Assembly: GCA_001600695.1 (NCBI GenBank)
Contig: BCKQ01000013.1
Span: 186,001 to 250,000, forward strand
Source of the DNA: Ascoidea asiatica
Lineage: Eukaryota; Ascomycota; Saccharomycetes; Ascoideales; Ascoideaceae
DNA: 64,000 nt
Reading direction: 5' to 3'
The notes under the pieces: generated by a model
What the model saw: only the letters and a program-made list of their open reading frames with translations
Databases searched by the model: none
What the model was told of the DNA's origin: nothing
Program-made: the position numbers and the translations under genes
In this document: piece after piece, positions 50,304-61,560 of the stretch
How the letters are laid out: each line of letters starts with the position of its first letter
Numbering within the stretch: the first letter of the stretch is position 1

Positions 50304-52892
50304 TTATTTTCTTATATTTTTTAATTCTAAAATTTTTTTAGAATCTGGAACACTCAGAAGTGCTTTCGATATTATAGAATCTATATTTGATTTATTTTGA
50401 GAATTTCTTATTTCAAATTGAATTTTTTCATACCAAATATCTTCATCTAAAGGAATCTTTAATAAAGCTCTATCAAGTACAGATCTTGCTCTAATGATAT
50501 TTTTTTCTTTAAATTCAACTAATTTCGAAAATAATATCCAAATTTTTGAAGATTTTGGACATTTACGACATCCATCTCTATAAGTTAATCTTGCATTATT
50601 AAAATCTTTTTGATCTTCATATATTTGTCCTTGTTGTATATAAAATTCAGAATAATCATCAAATTTTAATAAAGCTTTTTTAACAAAATTTAATGCTTCA
50701 TTTTCTCTATTCATAATTTTTTCAAATTCTATACTTTTTACCCAAATTTCTGGTTTATTTATTTTCAAACGAGCTTCTTCAAGAGTAATCTTTAAATCTT
50801 CATATAATTTATTTTCCATTTCTAATTTTATTATTGCTAACCAAATTTCACTGGAATCTGGTAATATTAATAATGCTCTTTTTAATATTGTTTTAGATTT
50901 CATTACATCTCCATCTGTCCAAATATCTTTAGCATATCTTAACCAAAACTCAGTGAAATTTGGATTAGAATTAACAGAATCTTCATATATTTTATAAAGA
51001 GTATCTTTAGAATTATGTTCTTTTGCAATAATTATCAATTGTCTCCATATTGAGATTTCTTCTTTATATTTACTTAAAATAAATCTTAATATTGTTTCTG
51101 CAGAGATATAATTAGAAGAATTAAGACAATATTCAATATCATCTTGTAATAAATCAATGAATTCATCTTTTGATAAAACATTTGAGTTATTTGAATTTAA
51201 ATTATTAGAAAGCTGATTACTTTCTTTATTTATGTTTTGGTCAAAATTAAGACCTAATGTTATAGTATTATTTACAATAACTTTTGTAGTATTTGGAAAA
51301 TGTTCATTTTCACATATTATAGCTTGATGTAACCATTCTTTTCTTGAAGTTTTATTTTCATGTTCAATCAATTTCAAAAAACCAGTTTTAAATATATCTT
51401 CAATTTTCCCAATTATAATCTCAAAAGATTTATTTGAAATTTCTTTTTCTTCTAATTTACAAATTTCAATTAAAAGTTTTTCTGAACTTGGAATTTTTTC
51501 TAAAGCTTTATTAAGTATTTTTTTCTTTGATTCATAATCCTTTTGTAAATTATATAAATCAAACCATAAATTAACAGATTTAGGTAATAATTGTAATGAA
51601 CCATTTAATAATTTTATTTTATCAATATCTTCAGTTTCAAGATCAATTGCAATTTTCCATAAATTATAATTGTATTTCAATTGACTTAAAGCTTTTCTTA
51701 TTATTCTTTTTTTATCAAAAATTTCAGTTTCAAGATTATAAGCTTTTAACCAAAGTTTTTCACTTTTTGGATTATAATTTAAAGCTTCTAAAATAATTTT
51801 TTTACAAATTTGATTATTATTTAAATTTATATTTATATTTTCAATCCAAATATTTTCATCTTTTCTACATAAACTACAACCTTTCGATAATAATTTTTTT
51901 GCTTCTTTAAAATTTTTTGCTTGAATTTCAATTTTTGCACTTGAAATCCAATATGAAGGATTAAATTGATCTCTTTTTCTTAAAGATTTTAATATTAATC
52001 TTGATTTATTTACATCTCTTATTGCTTGATCATCAAATAAAATTGAAGAGTCATTATTAAAGTTATCATTATTATCTATATTTAATGAATTATTTGAAAA
52101 TGGATTACGATCTTTATCCAATCTTTCACTAAGCAATTTGACTCTAGCTTTAGTTAATTTAGTAAAATCAGTTTTTTGATCAATATAATTTAGATCATTC
52201 TCATCATTTTCATTCTCTGAATTATTTTTTTCATTATTATTAAAATCAGAAGTAAAATCTGAGTTAAAATCATTTAAATTTTCTTCCGGATTTATCATAT
52301 AATCAGATTCATTTTGATTTCTTAAACCATTTAAAACAGAATCAGAAACTGCATAAAATCTTTGTTGAGATTGTCTTTCTAATCTTTCTCTTTTATTTCT
52401 TTTTGTTAAATCACCAGGTTCTGGTAAATTTAACCATTCATCTTCAGTAACAGTTGATAAAGCTCTTTTTAAATCTTGAAATTGAGAATTTATATCATTT
52501 GGATCAGTTTCTTCTTGAGTTTTAATTTCAATTTGATTTCTTTTACGTTTTTTATTAGAATTTAATTTATTAAAATTTATTGATCTTAATGTTTTTTTAT
52601 CTTTTAATCTTTTATCTAAACTTTCATAAATTAAATCAGCTTCTTCATCTTCTTTGTCTATAATATTGGAGGATAATAATCCATTTTCATCAGCATCTTG
52701 AAACTCAGAATCTGAAGAATCATTGTTATCATTGTTATTATTATTAATGTTATTGTTATTATTATTCTCAAAACCATGAGTAGTTTTTAAAGAACCTAAA
52801 TCAGATCTTGTAGTGAAACCAGCAGCTCCTCTTCCAATACCTGCTACATACCCCTTTGGAGCAGGCATATTAAGGAAATTCTTTCGATCCAT
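50304..52892 (-). CDS. PRP6: Pre-mRNA splicing factor Prp6 (U4/U6.U5 tri-snRNP)
   Basis: Scaffold protein that holds U5 and U4/U6 together in the tri-snRNP. The 862 residues begin with the Prp6 N-terminal domain: FLNMPAPKGYVAGIGRGAAGFTTRSDLG at about 6-33, then an acidic Asn/Asp stretch and WLNLPEPGDLTKRNKRERLERQSQQRFYAVSDSVL near 156-190. From about 290 to the end are HAT/TPR-like repeats with regularly spaced Trp and Lys/Arg pairs, for example NPSYWISSAKIEIQAKNFKEAKKLL, EKLWLKAYNLE, FWLRYAKDIWTDGDVMKSKTILKRAL and KIWILFSKLVEFK. Length is close to yeast Prp6 (899). It converges with the EBP1-like gene at 110 bp. Confidence 0.9.
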   Translation of the reverse strand: MDRKNFLNMPAPKGYVAGIGRGAAGFTTRSDLGSLKTTHGFENNNNNNINNNNNDNNDSSDSEFQDADENGLLSSNIIDKEDEEADLIYESLDKRLKDKKTLRSINFNKLNSNKKRKRNQIEIKTQEETDPNDINSQFQDLKRALSTVTEDEWLNLPEPGDLTKRNKRERLERQSQQRFYAVSDSVLNGLRNQNESDYMINPEENLNDFNSDFTSDFNNNEKNNSENENDENDLNYIDQKTDFTKLTKARVKLLSERLDKDRNPFSNNSLNIDNNDNFNNDSSILFDDQAIRDVNKSRLILKSLRKRDQFNPSYWISSAKIEIQAKNFKEAKKLLSKGCSLCRKDENIWIENININLNNNQICKKIILEALNYNPKSEKLWLKAYNLETEIFDKKRIIRKALSQLKYNYNLWKIAIDLETEDIDKIKLLNGSLQLLPKSVNLWFDLYNLQKDYESKKKILNKALEKIPSSEKLLIEICKLEEKEISNKSFEIIIGKIEDIFKTGFLKLIEHENKTSRKEWLHQAIICENEHFPNTTKVIVNNTITLGLNFDQNINKESNQLSNNLNSNNSNVLSKDEFIDLLQDDIEYCLNSSNYISAETILRFILSKYKEEISIWRQLIIIAKEHNSKDTLYKIYEDSVNSNPNFTEFWLRYAKDIWTDGDVMKSKTILKRALLILPDSSEIWLAIIKLEMENKLYEDLKITLEEARLKINKPEIWVKSIEFEKIMNRENEALNFVKKALLKFDDYSEFYIQQGQIYEDQKDFNNARLTYRDGCRKCPKSSKIWILFSKLVEFKEKNIIRARSVLDRALLKIPLDEDIWYEKIQFEIRNSQNKSNIDSIISKALLSVPDSKKILELKNIRK

Positions 52893-53267
52893 CTTTTCTT
52901 TTGGTTATCAAATATATATTCTTTATTTGGATGTCTTGATTATAATTTAACTTATAAATATTTAATAAAAGTTTATAACTTGCTCAAGTCTTTTAAAAAA
53001 AAAACATTTACAGCTATTTCCATTTAAAGTTAGAAAATCGAAATATTTGAAAACACAGCGGTAAGCGGCTCAGTTCATTAAATTGTTAATAAATACAAAA
53101 GAAGATAACGAAGAAGTTCGAGTTTATGAAGAGAATATTTATTAATATTATTTAGACTATAAAGAGAGAATTGAAATCGTTGATAAAGAATTAATAAAAG
53201 AGAAAAAGAAAGAGAGGGAACTTTTAAGTATATATATATATATATATATAAGTCAATGAAAAAAAGA
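52893..53267 (-). promoter_or_regulatory. PRP6 promoter and Myb-like gene 3' flank
   Basis: A TA dinucleotide repeat of about 22 bp lies at 53229-53250, and a short GC-richer patch AGCGGTAAGCGGCTCAG near 53057-53073. An 89-codon frame at 53078 overlaps the end of the Myb-like gene and is not supported. Confidence 0.45.
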
Positions 53268-55877
53268 TTATATAACGTTATTAATGTTTGGTAAAGAGAT
53301 TTGATTAATGTATTGTAATTTTTGAAAATCTTTAAAATTTGGATCATTTAAGAAATTGAATAAAATAATATCATTAATAATTAAATTTGAGATTAATCTT
53401 TGAGAGTTTATTGAAATTTTATTATCTAAAACAAAACTCATAATTAATCTTGAAACGTATAAAAATTTATTTGTATTTGAAAAATTTAAAATATCATAAG
53501 TTATTGAATCATTTTGAAAGTTAGGAATATAATTATTGTAATTTTGATTTAAAGTAGGGTTGGGATTTTGATTTTGATTTTGATTTGTATGTAAATTTTG
53601 ATTTTGATTTTGATTTTGATTTTGATATTGATATTGAAATTGATATTGATTTTGAAATTGATATTGATATTGATATTGATTTTGATTTTGATATTGATAT
53701 TGATTTTGATTTTGATTTGATGATAAAACTAAAGATTGTGAATTATTTATGATATTATTATTTGGAGAAGAATTGAATTGAATACCATTATTATTTAGCA
53801 TATCATTATTTAAATTATCAATAATATATTGTTCTCTTTTAATATTTAAATTATTTTTTGGTTTACCAAATTTAACTTGACCATTATTATAAGATAAAAC
53901 AGATAAAGGATTATCATTATTATTATTATCATTATTATTATTATTTGGCATATTATTTAAATCAATAAAATTAGTATTTTCAGTGTATTGATTTGGATTA
54001 TATTGATTTTCAATATATTGATTTTGATTTTGATTTTGAATTGGGATTTCATTTCCATTATTATTATTATTATTATTATTTTTATTAATATTTTCATATT
54101 CATTCATATTTTCATTATTATTATCATTACTATTATTATAATCATAATCAATTGAATTTTGAATGGTATCACCATAATAATTATAATTATTTGAAATTAT
54201 ATTATCTTTAGCTTTAATTAAAAATTTATGAAAAATTATAAGATAATCACAAGCATGTGGTATACAAAATTTTTTAAACCAAGATTTTTTTTGTTGAAAT
54301 TTTTTATAAATTAAATAATTTTCTTTATTTAATTTATTTTTTTTTCTTAAATTAATAATATTTGAATTTGGTTTTAATTGTAAATTTATATTAATATCAT
54401 TTAAATCATTATCATTTAATAAATCATCATTTGAACTAATATTATTAAAATTTTGTGGATAAAAATTTTTTAAATTTTTAAAAAAATTTTCAACTTCATA
54501 ATTTTCTAAATTAAATGAATTTTTTTTATAATTCCAATTTAAAAATAAAGAAAAAGAATTTAAAATAAAAAATTTCCAATATTTATATTCATCTTTTAAA
54601 ATTTTAAAATGTTTTTTTAATTTTGATTTATGAAATTTATTAACTTTTGCTTTTAATGGAAAATTTAAATTTAAATTTTTTGTTATAAAATTCCAAGAAT
54701 TTAAAGAAAGGTAACATTCATCAATATTTAAATTTAAATTTTTTTTTAAAAATTTTATATTTTGAGGATTATTAAATTCATTAATTAATAAAGTTATAAA
54801 AAGGTTATTCATTTCTTTTGACCATTTTGAAGCATCAATTTGAGTTCTATCTCTTTTTTTATAAGTTCTAGTTGTAGTTTTAGTAATTTTTGAAATTTTT
54901 GGTGGTATTGAATTTGATAATTTTTCTAATTTTACTTCATTAACTTCATTACTTACTTCATTACTTCCTTCATTACTTACATCATTACTTACTTCTTTAC
55001 TTACATCATTACTTACTTCATGACTCTGACTATCATTATCTATTTGCTTATCGTTATCGTTTTCGTTTTCGTTTTCGTTATCATTATCATTATCTAATTG
55101 ATTAACATTATTTAATTGATTATCAGTATCTAATTGAGAATGAGATTGAGATAGTGGAACAGGTGAATTATTTAATGAATTACCTAATGAAGTATTATTT
55201 AGGTTATCATCTGCAATATCATTTTCATTTTCATTATCATTATGAATATCATTATGAATATCATTAGGAGTATTATCTTCGATATCATTTTCAATATCAT
55301 TTTCGATATCATTTGAATTGATATTAGAGATATTAATTAAATTATCATTAGAATCATTAATTGGAATATTAATTGGAATAATATTTTGATTATCGAGATT
55401 AGATTGATTTAAATCAATATTTAATTCATTATCTAATTCATTATTTAATTCATTATTTAAGTCATTATTTAATTGATTATCTACATCATTATTTGAATTA
55501 TTTTTTGAATCATTATTTAATTCATTTGAGATTGTATTTAAATCAGATTCATTTAAATCATCATAATTTGAAGGAATTGAATCATTTAAAGAATTTGAAA
55601 GTTTTGAAAGTTTTGAAAGTTTTGAAATTTTTGAAGGTTTTACACTCTTTGTAGATTTTGAAATTTTTGAAGTCTTTGAAGGTTTTGTAATCTTTGATTT
55701 TGTAGGTTTTGTAACTTTTGATGTCTTTGTAGTAGTAGTGGTAGTAGAAGTAGTCTTTGTAGTTTTTGAAGGTCTTGAAGATCTTGTAGATCTTGTTGTC
55801 TTTGTAGGTTTTACAATCTTTGTAGGTCTTGTATTTGGTCTTGAATAATTTTTAGATAATTCTAAAGAATCTGACAT
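53268..55877 (-). CDS. Myb/SANT-like DNA-binding protein, Asn/Gln-rich
   Basis: 869 residues. The N-terminus is a Lys/Thr/Ser/Pro repeat region (KPTKSKITKPSKTSKISKS), very basic, followed by a long acidic Asn/Asp stretch. A folded domain at about 343-470 begins DASKWSKEMNNLFITLLINEF. It continues SWNFITKNLNLNFPLKAKVNKFHKSKLKKHFKILKDEYKYWKFF and LNWNYKKNSFNLENYEVENFF, which is the pattern of the Myb/SANT-like domain (Myb_DNA-bind_3). That domain is shared by Harbinger-type transposon proteins and transcription factors derived from them. The C-terminal third is a prion-like region of NQNQYQYQ repeats. No transposase domain is present. It probably acts as a sequence-specific regulator; the target is unknown. 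It is divergent from MSN5. Confidence 0.7.
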   Translation of the reverse strand: MSDSLELSKNYSRPNTRPTKIVKPTKTTRSTRSSRPSKTTKTTSTTTTTTKTSKVTKPTKSKITKPSKTSKISKSTKSVKPSKISKLSKLSKLSNSLNDSIPSNYDDLNESDLNTISNELNNDSKNNSNNDVDNQLNNDLNNELNNELDNELNIDLNQSNLDNQNIIPINIPINDSNDNLINISNINSNDIENDIENDIEDNTPNDIHNDIHNDNENENDIADDNLNNTSLGNSLNNSPVPLSQSHSQLDTDNQLNNVNQLDNDNDNENENENDNDKQIDNDSQSHEVSNDVSKEVSNDVSNEGSNEVSNEVNEVKLEKLSNSIPPKISKITKTTTRTYKKRDRTQIDASKWSKEMNNLFITLLINEFNNPQNIKFLKKNLNLNIDECYLSLNSWNFITKNLNLNFPLKAKVNKFHKSKLKKHFKILKDEYKYWKFFILNSFSLFLNWNYKKNSFNLENYEVENFFKNLKNFYPQNFNNISSNDDLLNDNDLNDININLQLKPNSNIINLRKKNKLNKENYLIYKKFQQKKSWFKKFCIPHACDYLIIFHKFLIKAKDNIISNNYNYYGDTIQNSIDYDYNNSNDNNNENMNEYENINKNNNNNNNNGNEIPIQNQNQNQYIENQYNPNQYTENTNFIDLNNMPNNNNNDNNNNDNPLSVLSYNNGQVKFGKPKNNLNIKREQYIIDNLNNDMLNNNGIQFNSSPNNNIINNSQSLVLSSNQNQNQYQYQNQNQYQYQYQFQNQYQFQYQYQNQNQNQNQNLHTNQNQNQNPNPTLNQNYNNYIPNFQNDSITYDILNFSNTNKFLYVSRLIMSFVLDNKISINSQRLISNLIINDIILFNFLNDPNFKDFQKLQYINQISLPNINNVI

Positions 55878-57222
55878 TATGATATAAATATGAATATAAA
55901 TAAGTAATACAAAATGGAGATTGTAAGAGATTAAGAAGTATAAGCGGTATAAGAAATATAAAGAATATAAAAAAGTAGATAATAAAGAATAAAGAATGAA
56001 ATATAAAAGTATTGAAATGAATGTAGAATGAAAATAGATATAAAAAAAGAAGAGAAAAAAAGTAAAAAAAAGAGGAAATTGGAGATTATTTAAGGAATTT
56101 GAAATTAGAATGAAGAATCAGAATCAAAATCAGAAGTAAAAGCAGTTTTAGAAGACAAACAATGAAAAATGCGGTAAATTCATCTGAAAACACAGCAGAA
56201 ATTGAGAATTGAGGAAAGAGGAAAGAGGAAATAAAACAGTAAGTTTAGAAGCGAAGAGTGACTCGTGCGCGATCGCCGGCAGAACTGAAATTCGGTGGCA
56301 AGAAAACATAAAAAGAAGAAAAAGAAGAAAAAGAAGAAAAAGAACTCGAAACACGGGCAGCAGATTCTGGTGCAACAAAATTGAACAAGATTCTTGCTGC
56401 TGCACTTGAAACACCGGGAAAAAGATGTGGTGGCGTGAGGGAGTGGCTCAGAGAAGACCCGACATTATGGGGTTACACACGTCACATGATAAGAAATGCC
56501 ATGTGATTAAGAGCTGACAAGTTAATGGTCTTGTAGGTGTCATGTGATAATGGCTACCAAGTTAATGGTCTTATTTATGTCACATGATTGGAACATCCGT
56601 TAAAATGGCTTTGCTTATGTCATGCCTATACTGTCCTGAAATGTCTTGTGACTCTGGCCTAAATCCGACACTCTTGCCCTGTAATAGTTCAGGGAGTGTC
56701 CCATCGCAGGGGGGTTTCAAAGTGTTTGGTGGTGTGTTTGCAGATTTGGCAGTGGTGACAGTGGTGACAGTAGCAGTGGTAGCAGTGTAAATGATAGTGT
56801 AACTGTGGTATTCCAGTGTTGAATTATTGTTTTGTATTGAACTGGCTAATTTACCGTAACTTTACTTTTCTTCAATCAATCTTCATTTATTTTCTTTATA
56901 TTTGATTTTTATACCTTTATTCCTTATTAAATTCCATATTTATTTCTTAATTCTTCTTTATTTCTTTATTAATTTGCCCATTTGCTAATTTATCATTTCC
57001 TTCTGGGCTGTTATTCAATCTTCATTATATTCATTATTCATTATTCATTATTCATTATTCATTATTCATTATCTTATCAATTAAACAATTAATTTCATAT
57101 ATTATTTATCCCTCGCTATTTTATATATATTATATGTAAATATACATCCCGCCAATAAAAAAAAATTAAAAAATATAAATAAGAAATATAAATAAATAAA
57201 TAAGAAAATAAGAAAATAAATA
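55878..57222. promoter_or_regulatory. Divergent promoter Myb-like gene/MSN5
   Basis: A GC-rich centre at 56250-56830 holds a four-unit array related to the CC-N8-GGTCTC element with interleaved CACATG boxes (56458-56612), and a GTGGTGACA/GTAGCAGTG repeat (56745-56788). Toward MSN5 are CATTATT 7-bp repeats (57030-57070) and TCCCGCCAA at 57147-57155, about 70 bp from the ATG. ORFs here are not supported. Confidence 0.55.
56458..56612 (+). repeat. Four-unit variant array with E-boxes
   Basis: Units: CCC-GACATTAT-GGGGTT (56458), GAC-AAGTTAAT-GGTCTT (56516), ACC-AAGTTAAT-GGTCTT (56556) and TCC-GTTAAAAT-GGCTTT (56596). The last three are spaced at exactly 40 bp. CACATG or CATGTG lies at 56483, 56500, 56541 and 56581. 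Confidence 0.6.
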
Positions 57223-57720
57223 ATGGATTCTGAAGGTCTTAATCAACTAATAACTGCTTTAAGTTTAATTCATAATCCAAGAACTTCAAATGATGAAAGA
57301 CATCAAGCTCAATTTTTTTTAGATAATGTTAAAAATGAAGATAATTCTCCAATTTGGGGTTATCAATTAAGTCAAAAAAATAATAATTTAAATAATTCAA
57401 TAATTAGACATTTTGGTTTAACACTTTTACAAAATTCAATAAAATTAAATATTGACCTTTTAAATAATAAAGATATTAAAAATTTTGATAATATTAATGA
57501 AAAATTATTAACTTTAAGAAATTGGATTATTGATTTATCTTTAAATATTCGATTTGATGATCCAAATTATTTTAAAGAAAAATTAGCTTTTCTTTGGGTA
57601 CTTATAGCTAAAAATATTTGGGGTTCATATCTTGAATTACCAAATTTATTAAATAATAATTCTTTTACAAAATTTGAAATTAATCAAATTATTCAAAATA
57701 AATTAAATTCTTTTTCTTCA

Positions 57721-57757
<37 letters not shown>

Positions 57758-58125
57758 TTAATATTAAAGGTTTAAATTATCAAAATTTAATTAATGGTTG
57801 GTATAATATGGATAATGATTTAATAAAATTATGGAATTTAAATAAATTTACAAGAGAATTAAATTTAATTATTTTTAAAACTTTATTTGAAGATATTTAT
57901 ATTATTGAAGATCCAATTTCAAATTTAAGATCAAATATTTTAAATTTACTTTGTACTGAATTAATTTCTTCAAATTTTATAATTAATAAATTTTATGATT
58001 CAAATTATTTAATATCTTTAATAAAATCAAATTTAAATAAAAATGGTTGGTTAAATATTTGGTCTAATTTTTTAAATTTATGTTTAAAAAAATTAAATTC
58101 AAATTATAATGAATTTATTTTCATA

Positions 58126-58159
<34 letters not shown>

Positions 58160-58781
58160 GTAATAAAGAAGATGGTGATCATAATAATAATAATAATGAT
58201 GATGAAAATAATGAAAATAATGATGAAGAATATGATCATGATTATGATTCTAATGATATTGATGATAATATTAATGATACTTTAATTGATAATTTATCTG
58301 AAGATGATTGTATAAATTTTATTATAAAAATATTATCAACTTTAAAATCTTGTTTACATTGGATTTTACCAATAAATTTAATTAAAAATAATATACTTAA
58401 TAGAATTATAAATTCATTATTAACAAATAATATTCAAATAAAAATTTTATCTGTTGATTGTTTACATGCTTTATTAACAAGAAATTTTTTAAATTTAATA
58501 GAATTTAATAATATTATTGGTAATATTTTTAATAAATTTGGTATTCAAATTTTAAATAATGTTTATGATTCAATTAATAATCAAATAATTTTAGAAAATT
58601 ATTCAATAAATTCAAATTATTCAATTAATGAAAATTATTATTCATTTTTAAAAAAATTAGTTGAAATGTCTGTTGGTTTATCTTCTTATCTTTCAACTTC
58701 ATATCCTGATGGAATTATAAATGATTCTCCTTCAACAATTTTAACAAATAATTTATCAAATAATTTACAAATCTCAGATAC

Positions 58782-58813
<32 letters not shown>

Positions 58814-61560
58814 GTAATAATAGTAATAATAGTAATAATAGTAATAACAATAACCATAGTAATAATAATAACCTAATTAACAATAATAATAGTCAAACTT
58901 TTTTATCAAATGGTAAAAATTCTTTTAGATTACCAAAAAATTCAGATATCTTAGGTTATTTAAAATTAATTTTAAAAACAACAAATAATGATTCATTAAT
59001 AATTTCTGGACTTTCATTAAATTTTTGGGTTTCAATGTTAAGAATTGATATAATTTCAAATGAAAATACTCCATTTTTTAAATTATTACCTGATTTATTA
59101 GAAATTGTTTCAATAAGATGTTTAAATTTTTCTGATTTATTTGAACAACAAGAAATTAATGATGATTATAATTATAATAATTTAAATAAAATTAATTCAA
59201 TTAATCAAATTTTTAAAATTCCAATTTGTAAAAAATTTATGGATATTGATTTTGATTCAACTCCTGAAATTAATACATTTTTATCAAATTATTCAAAATA
59301 TTTAGAAGATATTATTAGAATTATAATTTGTAAAAAACCAAAAGATGGTTTAATTTGGTTACAAAATAGATTAAATTTATTTTATTCAAATCAATTTGGT
59401 ATAAATTGTTTAAATCAATCAAAATTATATTTAAATAAAAAAATTGATTTATCTTATTTTTGGGGTTTTCAACAATTTGTTTTAATTGAAGCAACTGTTA
59501 AAGGTATTTCACGTTGGAAAATTTGGTATGATAATTCAAAAATGGATAAAATTTTAAAATTAAATGAATTAAATGATTTAGTTCAAAATTTATGTGAAAA
59601 ATTATTAATTTTAGATTTAAAAGATTTAATGTTATTAAGAAAACAAATTCAAACTTTAGTTCAATTTACTCCATTATTAAAAGATTCAAATTCAAATTTA
59701 ATGTTAAAAGTTTTAGAAAAAATTTTAACAATTTCAACTTTTGAAATACCTGAAAATGCAAGTGATGAAGAAAGAGAATTAGTTAGAGATTTAAGAATAA
59801 CTTGTGGTACGGAATTAAATAGATTAGCTTATATGATTCCAGAAAGTTTAAAAGAAATTTTAAATGATTTAGAAAATGTAATTTCAAATATTTTATTATC
59901 AAAAAAAGTTTCTGAACATGAATCTGTTGCATTTAAATCATTTTTATTAATTGTTTCTCAAAGATCTTCATTACCAGAAAATGAAAAAATTGAAAAATTT
60001 ATAAAAATTGTTGAACCTGAATTATCTGCTTGGAATGATCCTGCTACCATGAAAGGTTTATCAGATTTACCATGGTTTATGGAAAGATTAGGTATTGTAA
60101 AAATTGCAGAATATTTTAAAAAAAGAGGTATTAATGGTAAAGCAGATCTTTTTACAATTGAAATGGATGATGAAGGTAGAGCTTTAAAAGCAGAATTAAA
60201 TGAACATTGGAGTAAAATTTTTCCAATTAGAGCTACAAGAATTTTTGTTCAATATACTATTGAAAAATTGTCTCATACATCTCAAGATTATTTATCTTTA
60301 TTAACTTTATGGAAACCAAGAATTCAACCAATTTTACCATATATTTTACAATTAATTGCACAAATTCAAAGTTATCATAATCCAGAAAATTGGAAAGATT
60401 TACCAATTGAAGTTCAATCTTTTGTTAAAGATAGTTGTACAGAAAGATTTTGGCAAATTGGTATATCAACACAATCAAGAGATATTTTTGTTTCAGAAAG
60501 TGTTAAAGCAATGCATACATTAAGAGATTTTGCAGATTCTGTTGGTCATATTGTTAGATATACAAGAGAATATGCATTTTTAGCAATTGCTTCAATTACT
60601 CAATTAGAAGGTACATTATATGAAATACCTGGAATTGGACAATTATTATGGAAAGCAGTAGCGTCAGATTCTGCAGGAGTTACTCTTCATTCTTGGAGAC
60701 ATATGATTAATTTATCATTACGTAATGTTGTTAAAAATTGTCCAGTTGAATATGTTAATAGATTTATGGGAGAATTATTACCATTAGCATTACCATCAAT
60801 TGATGAATTATTATATAGAAAATGGGAAAAAGTTTATATTGATGGAATTCAATTAGTTGGTAATGAAGATGATGATACATTATCAGAAGAAATGATGCAA
60901 GAACATTTATTAAGACAATTAACAGCAGTTGTTGATAGATTATTAATTGATTTAGTTGGACAATTAAGTTCAAAACAAGCATTAACAGAAACTCAAATTG
61001 CTATAAGAGAATATATATTTGATAATAATAAAGCAGTTTTAGGAAATTTTTTACAATTATTAATTCATATGATTGGTTATAAAGATACAAAATGTTCATA
61101 TAATGCAATTTTAGTTTTTAGAAATTGTTTTAAAGATATATTATTAAAAGATGAAGAAGTTGATAAATGGATTTGTAATGAATTATTTACAATATTAAAT
61201 TCAATATTAAATGAAAGTTATTTTCAAGATATTCATTCAGAATCTGGATATTTATTTACAGAAGTTTATATGTTATTAAGAAGTAAATATGAATTTCCTG
61301 CATATATTTTAACAGAAATTTTACAAGTTGATGATAAAATGATTAAAGAAATGGAAACATTAATGGGATCAAGTAAATCTTTAAAACAAAGAAAAGCATG
61401 TTTAACTCAATTAATAATTGCAAATAATGAAACAGTTCAAAAACAAGAAAGAAAAAGAATATTGGCAGGAAGAAATCGTAAAAAACTTGAAACAGATTTA
61501 ATGAATGCAAGTATTCATGAAGAAAATGGTGGTGGTGTATTAGGTAATTTATTTGATTAA
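57223..61560 (+). CDS. MSN5: Karyopherin Msn5 (exportin-5 family)
   Basis: Nuclear transport receptor of the importin-beta superfamily. Yeast Msn5 exports phosphorylated cargoes such as Pho4, Far1 and Crz1 with Ran-GTP. The 1445 residues start MDSEGLNQLITALSLIHNPRTSNDERHQAQFFLDNVK, followed by SPIWGYQLSQK and IIRHFGLTLLQNSIK, the exportin-5/Msn5 N-terminal repeat. HEAT repeats fill the rest, with well conserved stretches near the C-terminus (SAWNDPATMKGLSDLPWFMERLG, ARIFVQYTIEKLSH-type helices, PVEYVNRFMGELLPLALPSIDELLYRKWEKVY). Asn/Asp-rich insertions (about 168-180, 304-352 and 520-565) explain the excess over yeast Msn5 (1224). The tail is GRNRKKLETDLMNAS. Confidence 0.92.

Noticed and set aside
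58686-58883. Leu-rich minus-strand frame inside MSN5
   Set aside because: Antisense reading of an AAT repeat that encodes Asn in MSN5.
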